Source: Lingula anatina (Eukaryota; Brachiopoda; Lingulata; Lingulida; Lingulidae). Taken from it: a stretch of DNA of 64,000 nt. The stretch spans positions 735,558-799,557 of the forward strand of contig NW_019775558.1 in NCBI RefSeq assembly GCF_001039355.2, given 5' to 3'. Below the pieces are notes generated by a model, which did no database searches, was not told the DNA's origin, and saw only the letters and a program-made list of their open reading frames with translations. The position numbers were made by a program, and so were the translations under genes. This document shows positions 62,903-64,000 of the stretch, one piece after another. Every line of letters begins with the position of its first letter. Positions within the stretch are counted from its first letter, which is position 1.

Positions 62903-63762
62903 CATGTCTGAACAGTCTGAAACTATTGCTGAAGCAACACCTCTCGTGCTTACATGGCAAGGTGAGGCATACATAAAGTGTGTCTAAAGTCATTCCATGA
63001 AAGGGTAGAGGACTTGGGGTCATTATTTATATTTACAACTCTTATTTTAATGTTTTGCAATGTCCTACTGGTGTTTTGGCAATTTTCAGGCTGTTGATGG
63101 AGGCACTGAGCCAGCAGGATATTTTTGAAGGACCAAATAATGCATTGGTTTTCAGACATAACATATTGGAAAGTCGCATCAGGGGGCTTTCTTCAAAAGT
63201 GGACAACTGGTGGGCTGGAGCCTACTGCATGGTGGGCCTGGTTTCCCCAGACTCCACCCTCTGCTATTCAAGTGTGTCACCAAAAACAACAGGTTAACTA
63301 CGTGTAGCCCCAACAAGCTGGAGACATATTTCTTTGCTTTCTCCTGAGGAAAAGACAAATGCAGGTAATATCTGCGTGTAAAATAAAATTTAAACAAATA
63401 AAATGGGTCTCTCAGGTTTTCCCATTTTTTTTAGTGTTAAATGTATCGACACATATGTCACAGGTGATATTCAGATTTTTTGGGATTGACATCCCCCGCC
63501 CTCCCCAAAGGGACATCCCACTTGGCATCTGCCCAAAGAGAATTGCTGGTCCTTCAAGGACACTGTTGATCCTGAACTTGGGCTGTTAAGCAAGATCAGC
63601 AAATGGATGATTCTTTCATTTACTGATATTCTACTTCATCACTGTCAAGTTCATTACGGAACCACATGAGATAGCGCAGGCGTATCGGACTTCAGTGCGC
63701 AACCAACTGGACTTCCAGACGGACGCATAACAATTCTTCCTACGCGTTTTTTTCATTTTTTG
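62903..63762. other. Unassigned sequence between the duplication and the right-edge retroelement
   Basis: Short open frames on both strands (for example 63055-63297, + strand) have no recognised family. The segment 63640-63762 is CpG-richer and directly precedes the ORF at 63763, so it may be the terminal repeat or leader of that element. Confidence 0.35.
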
Positions 63763-64000
63763 ATGGAAACCTTCAATATTTCTTCTCAAGAAGAAGACGC
63801 CCTACTGGGGTCAGGGGTGGGTATTACCCCCTCTGAATCGAGAAACATTTTCTCAGCGATTGATGGCCTTAAGGGCACTATGGAGGCTGTTGCCTCCAAT
63901 ATACAGAAAATGGGCGAGGTTTGGGCGACAATGGCAGCCGAAAAGAAACCCGCCAAACGCTCTGCGACGGTCTTTGAAGAAGGAGAGGAAGGAGACGACT
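63763..64000 (+). mobile_element. 5' end of a retroelement gag-like ORF (DIRS-like), cut by the window edge
   Basis: ATG at 63763 opens a frame that runs to the last base (79 codons, no stop): METFNISSQEEDALLGSG, then IFSAIDGLKGTMEAVASNIQ and an acidic end FEEGEEGDD. A short acidic N-terminus, an amphipathic helix, a Lys/Arg patch (EKKPAKRSA) and an acidic run are typical of ORF1 of DIRS-type retrotransposons. Unlike the copy at 60774 it shows no internal break, so it may be younger. The reverse transcriptase and tyrosine recombinase that would confirm it lie outside the window. Confidence 0.45.

Overview
The window is eukaryotic genomic DNA: split genes with GT-AG introns, AT-rich non-coding sequence, microsatellites and retroelement debris. 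Two protein-coding genes are recognisable by conceptual splicing, both on the + strand. (1) About 25-6461 holds the last five visible exons, stop codon and 3' UTR of CFAP206, a ciliary axoneme protein; its 5' part lies left of the window. (2) About 13785-59180 holds one complete gene for a COE/EBF (Collier/Olf-1/EBF) transcription factor. It has 15 coding exons (18007-56706, about 602 aa), a non-coding first exon behind a TATA box at 13754, and a long 3' UTR. The order is DNA-binding domain with HCCC zinc knuckle, IPT/TIG domain, HLH, then a Ser/Thr/Pro-rich C-terminus. The HLH region has a single copy of helix 2, whereas vertebrate EBFs carry a duplicated one, so the source is very probably a non-vertebrate animal. 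I cannot name the phylum.

Layout: 1-6860 CFAP206 3' part; 6860-13750 intergenic, with a CT microsatellite and a few weak exon candidates; 13754-18006 EBF promoter, 5' leader and leader intron; 18007-22589 EBF exons 1-6, to the end of the zinc knuckle; 22590-47510 one 24.9-kb intron cutting the DNA-binding domain; 47511-56706 exons 7-15; 56707 to about 59180 3' UTR; about 60100-64000 retroelement and recombinase-domain remnants, a 112-bp tandem repeat carrying paired hairpins, and a 480-bp tandem duplication.

Base composition divides the window into domains. CpG is sparse in the CFAP206 part and again from about 24.5 kb to 60 kb, but frequent from about 6.5 to 24.5 kb. The CpG-rich domain covers the intergenic DNA, the EBF promoter and exons 1-6. 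This is the footprint expected of an unmethylated domain around a developmental regulator flanked by DNA methylated in the germ line. EBF introns 3, 4, 6 and 7 contain high-complexity blocks that look like conserved regulatory elements, including one that keeps CpGs inside depleted surroundings (46600-46745).

The two genes have no evident functional link: one is an axonemal structural protein, the other a neural/mesodermal transcription factor. All exon boundaries here are inferred from reading-frame continuity, splice consensus and recalled family similarity; no transcript or database search was available.
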